Positions 32,620-41,446 of a stretch of 64,000 bases of DNA are shown here, piece after piece. The notes beneath the pieces are model-generated. The model was not told the DNA's origin and ran no database searches. It saw only the letters and a list, made by a program, of their open reading frames with translations. Where the stretch lies: the NCBI RefSeq assembly GCF_029338295.1, contig NZ_CP119791.1:2294001-2358000 (forward strand), read 5' to 3'. The position numbers were made by a program, and so were the translations under genes. The DNA comes from Haladaptatus sp. QDMS2 (GTDB lineage Archaea > Halobacteriota > Halobacteria > Halobacteriales > Halococcaceae). The first letter of the stretch is position 1; each line of letters starts with the position of its first letter.

Positions 32620-33615
32620 TTAGCTATCGGTTCGCTCCTCTGGTGGGATGAACGGACCGACAGATACGGTTCGGTGGGCAATCGTCGCGGCTCTAAGCGT
32701 GTAGGCAATAAAGAGCGCCAGCGGAACGAAGATGAGCGCGAGACCCACGCTCACGAGCATGGGGAGCAGCGAAGGAGCGACCATGACGCCACTCGACGTG
32801 TAGACGAGCGCGAGCAGGACCGTGACCACGAGCGCGAGGAAACCAGAGCTGGCGATGAAGCGAGAGAGTTGGGCGAAATCTTGCTGCAGTGAGAGGGTTT
32901 TGAAGAACTGGCGGGTCACCGCAATCGCCTCGAGAAGGCGGTCGATTGCGTCGAGTTGCTCGGTTGCCTCTGTCGGGAGGTCCGCGGTGTAGGTATTCTG
33001 CATGTATTCAGTCGCACGCAGGTTGCGTGCGTACTCGGTTCCCATGATGACCGAGAGAACGTCGACGATCGCCTCTTCGCTCTCGATTGCGTCGTCGATA
33101 TTGGCCCCGTACTCGGCGACGTCGGCGGCGTACGACGAGAGCGTCGCGTGGGATTCAGCCGTGGACGTGAGGTTCTCGTCGAGTGTGTTCGCTCTGGCTT
33201 CGAGCGTCCGGGCGATGAGCGAGAGAAAATCAGCCGGGTCGTTCGGCGTCGTGGCTTCCCCAGCGAGGGTTCGAACTTCCTCGCGCAAGGTCCGCGAACC
33301 GTCGAGTTTGTCGCGCAGTTCGTTCGGCGACCCGAACACGCGCGAGAGAATGAGCTGGTTGATAGAGAGCGCGACGGTAATCAGCGTCAGCACGCCCGAC
33401 GCGAGGCCACTCGTGAAGAGTGACGAGGCGACGCTGCTCGGGCCGACAGCCAGCACGCCGACAGCGACGAGCGAGAAGAACGTGAGAAAGACGACGAGTG
33501 TGAAGATGCCTGCAACCACGAGCCGGTTGCCGCCGAGCAGAAACCAATTTACCAGGCGCTCGAGTGGACCTGCTGTCTGCTGGACAGACGAGACAGTCTC
33601 CGGTGGCTCACCCAT
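32620..33615 (-). CDS. Haloarchaeal membrane protein with central helical domain
   Basis: An approximately 331-residue protein with two membrane helices near the N-terminus (GIFTLVVFLTFFSLVAVGVL and the LITVALSINQLIL segment), a long soluble helical domain (LREEVRTLAGEATTPNDPAD and following, about 120-240), and two C-terminal helices (LALVVTVLLALVYTSS, LPMLVSVGLALIFVPLALFI). The membrane-helix-membrane layout resembles signalling or membrane-organising proteins, but I see no known motif. The ATG at 33615 or the GTG just upstream could start it. Confidence 0.7.
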   Translation of the reverse strand: MGEPPETVSSVQQTAGPLERLVNWFLLGGNRLVVAGIFTLVVFLTFFSLVAVGVLAVGPSSVASSLFTSGLASGVLTLITVALSINQLILSRVFGSPNELRDKLDGSRTLREEVRTLAGEATTPNDPADFLSLIARTLEARANTLDENLTSTAESHATLSSYAADVAEYGANIDDAIESEEAIVDVLSVIMGTEYARNLRATEYMQNTYTADLPTEATEQLDAIDRLLEAIAVTRQFFKTLSLQQDFAQLSRFIASSGFLALVVTVLLALVYTSSGVMVAPSLLPMLVSVGLALIFVPLALFIAYTLRAATIAHRTVSVGPFIPPEERTDS

Positions 33616-33810
33616 CGTCCCCACGCCCCCAGAACAGGACAGCGATGAAGAACGAATTCACAGGTTAGAGGGTGTTTTCAGGCCGTTTTCGACGTTCGCT
33701 ACAAAATAACTCATTGGTGAATCAAAGGCTCACAGTCCCTTAAATCGGCTGGCCGCAAATGCAACGCATCTGTCGTGGAAGAAGTTGTGAATACCAACGG
33801 AGTGGTGCGG

Positions 33811-33885
33811 TTAATCCCGGAAACGATAGGTGATTGCGTAGAAAATCACGGAAATACAAGTCATAAGTAGCAGAAGGTCACCCAT
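33811..33885 (-). CDS. Putative 24-aa membrane micropeptide
   Basis: MGDLLLLMTCISVIFYAITYRFRD is one membrane helix with a charged end, similar in size and shape to KdpF-like or other single-helix small subunits. A TATA-like element shared with the cold-shock promoter lies about 40 nt upstream on its strand. It is a short open frame and could be chance. Confidence 0.3.
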   Translation of the reverse strand: MGDLLLLMTCISVIFYAITYRFRD

Positions 33886-33921
33886 AACCGGACGATTGAC
33901 CAACTGACATTTGGATTTTGA

Positions 33922-33929
33922 GAATAAAT
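33922..33929 (+). promoter_or_regulatory. TATA box of the cold-shock gene pair
   Basis: GAATAAAT about 45 nt before the first cold-shock ATG places the transcription start near 33950 with a short leader. The same AT-rich spot could act leftward for the micropeptide. Confidence 0.45.
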
Positions 33930-33970
33930 ACACAAGCCTTAACACCGGCTGGGACATTCGTCCATTCGTA

Positions 33971-34165
33971 ATGGCGAAAGGTACGGTTGATTTCTTCAAC
34001 GACACCGGCGGTTACGGATTCATCAAGACGGACGACGCAGACGACGACGTGTTCTTCCACATGGAAGACATCGGCGGCCCTGACTTAGAAGAAGGTCAGG
34101 AAGTCGAGTTCGATATCGAGCAGGCCGACAAAGGCCCACGCGCGAAAAACCTGGAGCGCCTGTAA
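33971..34165 (+). CDS. cspA1: Cold-shock domain protein, copy 1
   Basis: A 64-residue single-stranded nucleic-acid-binding protein with both RNA-binding motifs: GGYGFIK (RNP1) and DVFFHM (RNP2). It would melt RNA structure or protect RNA. It is followed two bases later by a nearly identical second copy, so both are likely read from one mRNA. Acidic like most halophilic proteins. Confidence 0.93.
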   Translation: MAKGTVDFFNDTGGYGFIKTDDADDDVFFHMEDIGGPDLEEGQEVEFDIEQADKGPRAKNLERL

Positions 34166-34167
34166 TC

Positions 34168-34362
34168 ATGGCGAAAGGGAAAGTCGACTTCTTCAACGAC
34201 ACTGGTGGCTACGGTTTCATCAAGACTGAAGACTCGGACGACGACGTGTTCTTCCACATGGAAGACGTCGGCGGCCCTGACCTCGAGGAGGGGCAGGAAG
34301 TCGAGTTCGACATCGAACAGGCCGACAAAGGCCCCCGCGCGAAGAACGTCACCCGTCTGTAA
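34168..34362 (+). CDS. cspA2: Cold-shock domain protein, copy 2
   Basis: A 64-residue tandem copy of the preceding gene, with the same RNP1 and RNP2 motifs. Only a few residues differ (for example FIKTEDSDDD instead of FIKTDDADDD, and ending NVTRL instead of NLERL), so the duplication is recent or kept similar by gene conversion. The ATG follows the first stop after two bases, and no separate promoter is visible. Confidence 0.92.
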   Translation: MAKGKVDFFNDTGGYGFIKTEDSDDDVFFHMEDVGGPDLEEGQEVEFDIEQADKGPRAKNVTRL

Positions 34363-34484
34363 ACCGGGTTCTACGTTTTACGCGAATTCAACATTCTCAG
34401 CGTATTTTACGGTCGTGAGCGACGCATCGGGCCGCATCCGACCGCCACACAAACGTTTTTCCGCAGTACGGACGAGGGTGAACC

Positions 34485-34892
34485 ATGGCATCAAGTGTCG
34501 AAGAATTCCTGGAGATTAGTCAACTCAAACACGAATACTGCTATCGAATCGACGACGGCGACTACGACGAGTGGGTGTCGCTGTTCACCGAGGACGGAAC
34601 GTTCGGACGGGCCGGGCAGGACCCCGCCGAGGGGGCCGAGGGCCTCCAGTATTTCGCGACCGAGATTTTCGACAATATGTACCAACAGACCGCACACCTG
34701 CTCTCGAACCCGGTCATCGACGTGGACGGGGACGAAGCGACCGGGCAGTGGTACCTGCTGCTCCAGTTCACTGACGACGAGGGGGAACAGCAGTGGATGC
34801 AAGGGCGCTACGAGGATGAATTCGAGCGCGTAGACGGGGAGTGGAAACTCTCGTCGGTGACGGTGGTCCCGCAGGCGAGCGGGTCGCTCTGA
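34485..34892 (+). CDS. NTF2/SnoaL-like protein
   Basis: A 135-residue cone-shaped SnoaL fold protein (LKHEYCYRIDDGDYDEWVSL, FTEDGTFGRAG, then QQTAHLLSNPVIDVDGDEAT). Family members are small ligand-binding or enzyme domains; the active site is usually a pocket His/Asp. A GAGGGTG ribosome site stands 5 nt before the ATG. It lies 122 nt after the cold-shock pair. Ligand unknown. Confidence 0.8.
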   Translation: MASSVEEFLEISQLKHEYCYRIDDGDYDEWVSLFTEDGTFGRAGQDPAEGAEGLQYFATEIFDNMYQQTAHLLSNPVIDVDGDEATGQWYLLLQFTDDEGEQQWMQGRYEDEFERVDGEWKLSSVTVVPQASGSL

Positions 34893-34913
34893 GCGACAAA
34901 TCCTCCCGGCGGT

Positions 34914-35345
34914 TCAGTCGTCGTCCCGCATCCGAACCGTGAGACACGGGGCCGGCGAGCTCCGGACGACCTTTTCTGCGACGCTGCCGAGCAGGTAACG
35001 TCCGAGACCCGTACGACCGTGGGTCCCCATCACGACGAGGTCGATGTCGTTGTCCTCGACGTAGCGCAGGATCTCGCGATGTGGCGACCCCGTCTCGATG
35101 GTCGTCTCGACGACGACGCCTTCTTCGACCGCCTGGGCTTCGATGTCTGCGACCGCGCGTTCGCCGTGTGCCTGAAGCGAGTCGATGATGAGCGCCACGT
35201 CCACCTCGGGGGCGAACGCAGCCGTGTCCACCACGTAGAGGACGTGGAGTGTCGCGTCGTAGGTTTCGGCGATGTCGAGTGCTTGCTCGACTGCCTTTTC
35301 GGTCCCCTCACTGCCGTCGGTCGGTATCAAAATGTTATGGTACAT
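34914..35345 (-). CDS. Universal stress protein (UspA family)
   Basis: A 143-residue Usp domain. The ATP-binding motif of the type G-x2-G-x9-G-S is present in GTHGRTGLGRYLLGSVAEKV, and the start MYHNILIPTDGSEGTEKAVE is typical. It responds to stress or starvation in other organisms. It sits among other stress genes (cold-shock pair, Hsp20). Confidence 0.93.
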   Translation of the reverse strand: MYHNILIPTDGSEGTEKAVEQALDIAETYDATLHVLYVVDTAAFAPEVDVALIIDSLQAHGERAVADIEAQAVEEGVVVETTIETGSPHREILRYVEDNDIDLVVMGTHGRTGLGRYLLGSVAEKVVRSSPAPCLTVRMRDDD

Positions 35346-35481
35346 ACAGAAACTATGACGTTCGCTGTCTTAGCGATAGTGCTTGCCCGCCTGCCACAGC
35401 ACACTTACGTCAAGTGAATGTATCTCTGTCCTGCTGTTTTCACCTTGCTATCACGGGTGACGCTACGTTTAATATCTCATA

Positions 35482-35490
35482 CGACTTATA
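35482..35490 (+). promoter_or_regulatory. TATA box of the Hsp20 gene
   Basis: GACTTATAA centred about 24 nt before the ATG at 35510, consistent with a leaderless transcript. Confidence 0.55.
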
Positions 35491-35509
35491 AGGGTGTCGG
35501 TAACCTACC

Positions 35510-35935
35510 ATGCGATTCAACGACCGATTCGACGAGATGGACCGCCTGATGGAACAGATGCGCGAACGCATGATGCGCTCGCCGTTCTGGGGCATGGAGG
35601 GCGGCGACTTCGCCGCCAACTTCCGCAACATGGGTGGCAACCTGACCCTAGAGACCGACGAGGAGGGCTACGTCGTCCTCGGCGACATGCCCGGCTTCGA
35701 GAAGGAAGAAATCGACATCCGCTTCGACAAGGGTGTGCTCACCGTCACAGGCACCCACGAGGTAGAGAGCGAGTACGCCTCACAGCGCCGCCAGGTCCAC
35801 GAGCAGCTGACGATTCCCGGTGAGATTCGGGAAGCCGACATCACCGCCTCGTACCGCAACGGCGTCCTCGAAATCCACCTCCCAACCGTGGAGGACATGG
35901 ACGACGACAGCCACCGCATCGAGATTAGCGACTAA
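35510..35935 (+). CDS. Small heat-shock protein Hsp20, copy 1
   Basis: A 141-residue holdase chaperone. The alpha-crystallin domain spans about 40-130, with EGYVVLGDMPGFEKEEIDIR, the VLTVTGTHE strand, ASYRNGVLEIHLPTVE at the end, and a Met/Arg-rich N-terminal arm that would drive oligomerisation. Another, different Hsp20 gene lies at 38865-39248. Confidence 0.94.
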   Translation: MRFNDRFDEMDRLMEQMRERMMRSPFWGMEGGDFAANFRNMGGNLTLETDEEGYVVLGDMPGFEKEEIDIRFDKGVLTVTGTHEVESEYASQRRQVHEQLTIPGEIREADITASYRNGVLEIHLPTVEDMDDDSHRIEISD

Positions 35936-36001
35936 GTCGCTCGCTCAGTTCGACGCTCCGTTTTTCAGAAAATAATGTTGTGCCGAAACGCGTGTGGGAC
36001 G

Positions 36002-36196
36002 TTACGCGTCCGATTCTTCCGGTTCTAGTTCAGAAATCGTGATTTCTTCGAGATTTATCTCCTCTACGTTGTCTTCAAAATCCTCGAGTTGTTGGTCTTC
36101 ACCGACCGTTGCCAGTTCCCGTTCGGCCTCGACCGCGAGCAGTTGTTTCTCCTTCTGGAGGCCCTTCTTCTCTCGGCCACGCTTTGCATCTGGCAT
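36002..36196 (-). CDS. Small charged haloarchaeal protein, 64 aa
   Basis: MPDAKRGREKKGLQKEKQLL has a basic start and the rest is strongly acidic (ATVGEDQQLEDFEDNVEEIN). The switch from Lys/Arg-rich to Glu/Asp-rich is unusual but seen in several conserved haloarchaeal small proteins. The ATG at 36196 is chosen; the longer frame upstream overlaps the next gene and is not believable. No function known. Confidence 0.65.
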   Translation of the reverse strand: MPDAKRGREKKGLQKEKQLLAVEAERELATVGEDQQLEDFEDNVEEINLEEITISELEPEESDA

Positions 36197-36294
36197 AGAC
36201 GAATGTGGTACGCTACCAAGGTACTTGAAGCTGCCTCGGCTGGCAAACGAAGCGAAAAGCTGTCCGGAAACCTGAACGACGCGGTCAGATTGGA

Positions 36295-37284
36295 TTACTG
36301 GACGAGCGCTTCCGGAGGCCGGCCCGCGAGACGGTCGCGATCGTGTGGCTCTTCGAAGTCGAGGACTGGTCCCTTCGGGATGATACCCTTCGGATTGAGG
36401 CTCTCGTGGGTGGTGAAGTAGTGTTCCTTGATGTGTGCGAAGTCGACCGTCTCCGCGACGCCGGGCGTCTGGTAGAGGTCTTTCAGGTAGTTCCAGAGGT
36501 TCGGGTAGTCGGCGATGCGGCGGAGATTGCACCGGAAGTGATTCACGTACACCGGGTCGAAGCGCACGAGCGTCGTAAACATACAGATGTCCGCCTCGGT
36601 GAGGCGGTCGCCGGCGAGGTAGCGCTGGTCTTCGAGCACGTCTTCCCAGTAGTCGAGATTATCGAACAGTTCGGTGACGGCATTCTCGTAGGCGTCCTGT
36701 GAATCGGCGAAGCCGGCGCGGTAGACGCCGTTGTTGATTGGCTCGTAGATGGCGTCGATAATGTCGTCTATCTCCTCGCGGTAGCCCTCCGGGTACAGCG
36801 TCACCTCGGTGTTGCCGAAGTCCGCGAAGGCCGTGTCGAGCATCCGAAGGATTTCCTCGGATTCGTTGTTGACGATGGTTCCCGTTTCCTTATCCCAGAG
36901 GACGGGAACGGTGACGCGCCCAGTGACGTTCGGGTCGGCTTCGAGGTAGGTCTCGCGCAGATAGTCGAAGTCGTTGATGGAGTCCGCCGTACAGCCCGCC
37001 TTCTCGGGCGTGAACTGCCAGCCACCCTCGTCGCGGTAGGGGTCGACGACGTCCATCGAGATGACGTCCTCGAGCCCGCGAAGGCTTCTGATGAGCGCGG
37101 TGCGGTGGGCCCACGGACACGCCCACGAGATGTAGAGGTGGTAGCGCCCTGCCTCCGCCGGATACTCGGCCTCCGGGTCGTCCTCGATCCAATCGCGAAA
37201 CATCGTGGACTGGCGCTCGAATTCGCCGTCCAAATTCGTGGACTCGTAGTGGTGACCCCACTCGCCATTTTTGAACATCTTCAT
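36295..37284 (-). CDS. Glutathionyl-hydroquinone reductase-type (xi-class GST) protein
   Basis: A 329-residue protein of the ECM4/xi-class GST family that reduces quinone-thiol adducts. The active-site motif ACPWAHRT, a thioredoxin-fold domain, and a C-terminal helical domain with LAGDRLTEADICMFTTLVRF are present. Haloarchaea use gamma-glutamylcysteine rather than glutathione, so the thiol partner is likely different. Two starts are possible (37284 or 37278). Confidence 0.88.
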   Translation of the reverse strand: MKMFKNGEWGHHYESTNLDGEFERQSTMFRDWIEDDPEAEYPAEAGRYHLYISWACPWAHRTALIRSLRGLEDVISMDVVDPYRDEGGWQFTPEKAGCTADSINDFDYLRETYLEADPNVTGRVTVPVLWDKETGTIVNNESEEILRMLDTAFADFGNTEVTLYPEGYREEIDDIIDAIYEPINNGVYRAGFADSQDAYENAVTELFDNLDYWEDVLEDQRYLAGDRLTEADICMFTTLVRFDPVYVNHFRCNLRRIADYPNLWNYLKDLYQTPGVAETVDFAHIKEHYFTTHESLNPKGIIPKGPVLDFEEPHDRDRLAGRPPEALVQ

Positions 37285-37427
37285 GGCTGATTCATAGGAA
37301 GAGACGGCAATAACGGCTCGCAATCGTGTGACCGATTCGCACGAAATCGGGCGCGAGAGAGACCCAAACGGTGCCGTCGGTTCGAAGGGTTTATTGACGC
37401 GGTAGGCGTCAGCCTCCAGTAGTAACC

Positions 37428-37958
37428 ATGGCCGACAAACCTGCCTCGATGTACCGGGACATCGACAAGCCGTCGTACACCCGACGAGAGTACATCACCG
37501 GAATCCCCGGTTCCAAAGTCGCACAGTACAAAATGGGTGCCGTGGACGCAGACCCCGACGACTACCCTGTCCAAATCTCCCTCGTTCTCGAGGAAGCCTG
37601 CCAGATTCGTCACGGGTCGCTCGAAGCAGCACGCCTGAGCGCGAACCGCGCGCTCATCAAGCAGCTCGGTGAGGGCAACTACAAGATGATTCTCCGCAAG
37701 TTCCCCCACCAGGTCCTCCGTGAGAACAAACAGGCAACCGGCGCGGGTGCAGACCGTGTTTCTGACGGGATGCGCCTCGCCTTCGGGAAGCCAGTCGGCA
37801 CCGCCGCACGCATCCAGAAGGGCGAGCGCCTGTTCACCGCGTGGTGTGACGTGAAGGACGCCCCCGTCGTCAAGGACGCCTTCCGTCGTGCCTACAACAA
37901 GGTCACGCCGCCGTGTCGCATCGTCGTCGAACGCGGCGAAGAACTGCTCGTCGCGTAA
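37428..37958 (+). CDS. rpl10e: Ribosomal protein L10e (uL16)
   Basis: A 176-residue large-subunit protein with the family pattern [19 protein letters not shown], a conserved [19 protein letters not shown] block and [20 protein letters not shown]. The length is normal. It stands 45 nt before the RimK-like gene. The AT-rich TTTATTGACG upstream (37391) could be its promoter. Confidence 0.97.
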   Translation: MADKPASMYRDIDKPSYTRREYITGIPGSKVAQYKMGAVDADPDDYPVQISLVLEEACQIRHGSLEAARLSANRALIKQLGEGNYKMILRKFPHQVLRENKQATGAGADRVSDGMRLAFGKPVGTAARIQKGERLFTAWCDVKDAPVVKDAFRRAYNKVTPPCRIVVERGEELLVA

Positions 37959-38003
37959 GTCGGCCACGGACCCTTTTTATCGCTGCCCACGCTCAGTCAG
38001 CGT

Positions 38004-38858
38004 ATGCTGCGTCTCGCGGTTGCGACGGACAAGGAAACGTACCAACGTATCCAGTCGCCACTCGAAGCCCGAGGAATCGTCGCAGAACACGTCAGAACGT
38101 CAGAGCGAACGCTCTCGCTCACCGAACCCTGGGACGGGTTCGATGTCGGCTTCGTCTACCCCTCACGCATCATGGAAGGCGGCGTCGCAGACGCGCTCCT
38201 CGATGTTCCGTGGGTCAACGACCGCGAGGCGATTCTCACCTCTCGAAACAAAGCGGGCGTCATCGCCACACTCGCCCGCGAGGGGATTCCCGTCCCCGAG
38301 ACGACGCTCGTGTCGAATCCCACCGAACGGGCCGACCTCGAAGCCGTGTTCGCGGACTTCGAGACGCCCGTCGTCGTCAAACCCAACTCCACGACTCGCG
38401 GAACTGGGGTCGTAAAGGTCCACGACGCAGACTCCTTTCTCGGCGTCACCGACTACCTCACGCTCGTCCACGACTACATGGCGACCGGCGACAAATCGTT
38501 TCTCGTCCAGGAGTTCGTTCCCAACGCACGGGACTACCGCGTGATGGTCCTCGACGGGGAATACGTCGGCGCGGTCGAACGTCGCCTGCCCGAAAATAGC
38601 GACCACTGGAAACACAACGTCCACCGAGGAGCCACAGCCACCGGTGTGGACCTTTCTGAAGACCTCAAAACACTCGCCGAGCAGACCGCAGAAATCCTCG
38701 ACATCCCGTTGCTCGGCGTCGATATCCTCGCCACCGACGAGCGAGCGGTGGTGAACGAGACGAACGCGCGACCGACCATCGACGACTCGGCGAAGTACGA
38801 AGACGGGTTCTACGACCGACTCGCTGGAGTCATCAGAGAGACGGCGAAATACGAGTGA
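38004..38858 (+). CDS. RimK-like ATP-grasp ligase
   Basis: A 284-residue ATP-grasp enzyme. Conserved elements: SRNKAGVIATLAREGIPVPE, VVVKPNSTTRGTGVVKVHD, VQEFVPNARDYRVMVLDGEY, and the metal-binding VVNETNARPTIDD with Glu and Asn ligands. Family members ligate amino acids (glutamate or aspartate) to proteins or cofactors, such as F420, tetrahydromethanopterin or ribosomal S6. The substrate is not decided by sequence. It follows rpl10e closely, which favours a link to ribosomes, but this is weak. Confidence 0.85.
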   Translation: MLRLAVATDKETYQRIQSPLEARGIVAEHVRTSERTLSLTEPWDGFDVGFVYPSRIMEGGVADALLDVPWVNDREAILTSRNKAGVIATLAREGIPVPETTLVSNPTERADLEAVFADFETPVVVKPNSTTRGTGVVKVHDADSFLGVTDYLTLVHDYMATGDKSFLVQEFVPNARDYRVMVLDGEYVGAVERRLPENSDHWKHNVHRGATATGVDLSEDLKTLAEQTAEILDIPLLGVDILATDERAVVNETNARPTIDDSAKYEDGFYDRLAGVIRETAKYE

Positions 38859-38864
38859 GAACGC

Positions 38865-39248
38865 TCAGTTAACGCTGATATCGGCGGAATCCTCGGCACG
38901 TTCGAGGGTCACTTCGAGGACGCCGTTGTTGTAGGTGGCTTTCGCCGAGTGTTCGTCGACGCGAACAGGGAGCGTGACGTGTTCGTCGTAGTTTCGCGTG
39001 TCGCTCTCTGCGGTGATGGTGAGCGTCTTTCCATCGCACTTCAGGTCGATTTGGTTCTTGTCGATGCCCGGTAGGTCCGCGATGACGCGAACGACGTCCG
39101 TCTCCTCGTAGACGACGACGTGCGGGCTTTCGCTCCCGTCTGCCCGGTCTACGTTGACGTCCACGTTGCCGCCGATGACGTCGTTCATCATCCGCTCGAT
39201 TTCCCGGAACAGGTCGTCGAACGGGTCGCGGTCATCTCGTCGTTTCAT
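38865..39248 (-). CDS. Small heat-shock protein Hsp20, copy 2
   Basis: A 127-residue holdase with an alpha-crystallin core (VVVYEETDVVRVIADLPGI, ITAESDTRNYDEHVTLPVRV, NGVLEVTLER). The N-terminal arm MKRRDDRDPFDDLFREIERM is charged. It is clearly different from the Hsp20 at 35510, so the two are not a recent duplication. It meets the RimK-like gene tail-to-tail with six bases between. Confidence 0.94.
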   Translation of the reverse strand: MKRRDDRDPFDDLFREIERMMNDVIGGNVDVNVDRADGSESPHVVVYEETDVVRVIADLPGIDKNQIDLKCDGKTLTITAESDTRNYDEHVTLPVRVDEHSAKATYNNGVLEVTLERAEDSADISVN

Positions 39249-39290
39249 TGGTATGCTGTAGGGTGGTTGAAGCCAAAAGACTTGGGACGG

Positions 39291-40304
39291 TTAGATGCCC
39301 ATGCCCATCGCCTCGTTGGTCTTTTCGACGCTCTCTTTGGCGTCTGCGGTACCGAGGACGGCGCGGATGGCGTCTACGTTCTCAGGAACCACGTCTGACT
39401 CCTGGTGGATGGCCTGGAACAGATAGAGGTCGTTTCCTTCCATGCTGATGGACTCGCCCCAGATACAGTTCTCCCAGAGGTCGCCGCGCGGGCGGTCAAT
39501 GTCGTGGGCGAGTTCCTTCAGCTTGCCCGCCCCGTCGATGTTCATGTGCTCGGGGATGACGAACGTGCGCGACTCGTTTTCGAGGAGTTCACGAACCTCC
39601 GCTGGGTCCGGCGTCGATTCGAGTTCGACGTTCACGCTGTGGGTGTGCATGAGCGTCGCTGGAACCTTCATGCCGAGGGTGTCGATTTTCAGGTCCGGGA
39701 AGATGGTCTTCACGTCGGGACCGTGGTGGGAGGGCAGCGAGATTGGGTTCGGGAGGATGTCGTTGATGGGACCCCGAGACGTCTGACCGGGGTCGCCACC
39801 GCGGCGGACGAGCGTGACGCGCATCTTCTCGATGCCGTACTCCTCTTCGAGGGGCGCAGCGAGTCGTGAGAGGCCGGTCGTGTTACAGGAAACGACGCGG
39901 ACGTGGTCTGCGCCCTCCGCCTGCGCGAAGTTGCCGCGGGCGTTGAAGCTTACGTCGACGAGGTCCGCGTCCTCGCCACCCTGGTAGAGCGCGGGCGTCT
40001 CGTACTGCTCGTAGAGTTCCTTGTTCTGCGCGCCGATGCCGGACGGGGTGGCGTCGACGATGATGTCGGCTTCCTCGATGAGTTCCTCGACCATGCCGTC
40101 GATTTCGATACCCGAATCCGCGAACAGTGAGGCGCGGTCTTCGATGGCGGCGTAGAGCGGGTAGCCCTTCTTCACCGCCGTCTCCGCCTCGAAGTTCGGG
40201 CGCGTCTTCGCGACGCCGATGACTTCCATGTCATCCTGTGCGCGAACGGCGTCCGCGACGCGCTTACCAATTGTGCCGTAGCCGTTAATCCCGACTTTTA
40301 TCAT
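39291..40304 (-). CDS. gapB: Type II (archaeal) glyceraldehyde-3-phosphate dehydrogenase
   Basis: A 337-residue NAD(P)-dependent enzyme acting in sugar metabolism, interconverting glyceraldehyde-3-phosphate and 1,3-bisphosphoglycerate. The cofactor-binding start is [20 protein letters not shown] and the catalytic cysteine is Cys140 in [12 protein letters not shown]. In Haloferax the archaeal-type enzyme (GapII) mainly works in gluconeogenesis. The start at 40304 follows the family. Confidence 0.96.
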   Translation of the reverse strand: MIKVGINGYGTIGKRVADAVRAQDDMEVIGVAKTRPNFEAETAVKKGYPLYAAIEDRASLFADSGIEIDGMVEELIEEADIIVDATPSGIGAQNKELYEQYETPALYQGGEDADLVDVSFNARGNFAQAEGADHVRVVSCNTTGLSRLAAPLEEEYGIEKMRVTLVRRGGDPGQTSRGPINDILPNPISLPSHHGPDVKTIFPDLKIDTLGMKVPATLMHTHSVNVELESTPDPAEVRELLENESRTFVIPEHMNIDGAGKLKELAHDIDRPRGDLWENCIWGESISMEGNDLYLFQAIHQESDVVPENVDAIRAVLGTADAKESVEKTNEAMGMGI

Positions 40305-40419
40305 ATGTGGCGGTGGTTTTGCTGTCCGCATAATCGTTTCGGGCAATCGTGTATGTCGTCAGCGTGGCACAACGTCTCGGATGGGAACGTTGAATGGCAC
40401 CCGTCACTAGGCAGTTATC

Positions 40420-41394
40420 ATGTCAGAACAGGCCACCGACGCCGCCCTCGCCGCCGCGGCCGAGACCGCCATCAACCAGTGTCTCGACCTCCAGTCCGAC
40501 GAGTCCTGCCTCATCGTGACCGACGACAAACGCGTGCGAATCGGCGAAGCACTCTACGAGGCCGCCCGAAACGTGACAGCAGACGCATCAATCATGCGCT
40601 ACCCGCCGCTCAGCCAGCACGGCGAAGAACCCGCCGCGCCCGTCGCGGCCGCCCTGCGCGAAGCAGACGTGTTCCTCGCGCCGACGACCAAGAGTCTGAG
40701 CCACACCCGCGCCCGCAGCGAGGCGAACGAGGCGGGCGCGCGCGGCGCGACGCTGCCGGGAATCACCGAAGCAGTGTTCACGACCGGTCTCGACGCCGAC
40801 TACGAGAACATCAAGGAGACGTCCTACGATACGATAGCGAAGGTCGAGAACGCAACGACCGTTCGCGTCACCTCCCCACAGGGCACCGACATCACCTTCA
40901 AGTTCGGCGACCGCAAATGGCTCGCGGACACCGGCATCGTCCACAAACCCGGCCACTTCTCGAACCTGCCCGCAGGCGAGGTGTTCATCAGTCCGGTCAC
41001 TGCGAACGGGACGTTCGTCGTCGACGGCACGATGATGCCCTACGGCCTGCTCGACGAGGGACAGGAGCTCTCATTTACGGTCGAAGACGGCTACGTCACC
41101 GAGGTCAGCGACGACGACATCCGCGGGCAAATCGAAACCGCCGCAAAAGAGGTCGGGAAGGACGCCTACAACCTCGCCGAACTCGGCATCGGGACGAACG
41201 TCGCCGTCGACGAACTCGTCGGCTCCGTCCTCTTAGACGAGAAGGCGGCGGGCACGGTCCACATCGCCATCGGTGACGACGCGGGCATCGGCGGCGACGT
41301 GTCCGCGCCGCTCCACCTCGACGGCATCCTCCGCGAACCGACCGTGTACGCAGACGGCGTAGAAATCGAACTGCCACAGCCACGCCGGGACTGA
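40420..41394 (+). CDS. M29-type aminopeptidase-like protein
   Basis: A 324-residue protein resembling thermophilic aminopeptidases of family M29, which use a divalent metal. Typical patterns: DESCLIVTDDKRVRIGEALY, PTTKSLSHTRARSEANEAGA, KWLADTGIVHKPGHFSNLPA then GEVFISPVTANGTF, and the C-terminal GTVHIAIGDDAGIGGDV. The gene is divergent from GAPDH. Several archaeal homologues are called leucyl aminopeptidase, but the activity has not been shown. Confidence 0.85.
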   Translation: MSEQATDAALAAAAETAINQCLDLQSDESCLIVTDDKRVRIGEALYEAARNVTADASIMRYPPLSQHGEEPAAPVAAALREADVFLAPTTKSLSHTRARSEANEAGARGATLPGITEAVFTTGLDADYENIKETSYDTIAKVENATTVRVTSPQGTDITFKFGDRKWLADTGIVHKPGHFSNLPAGEVFISPVTANGTFVVDGTMMPYGLLDEGQELSFTVEDGYVTEVSDDDIRGQIETAAKEVGKDAYNLAELGIGTNVAVDELVGSVLLDEKAAGTVHIAIGDDAGIGGDVSAPLHLDGILREPTVYADGVEIELPQPRRD

Positions 41395-41446
41395 CGCCTC
41401 TCGCGAACCGCCACGCACTTTTAGGCTGGGACGGCTAGATTCGACC

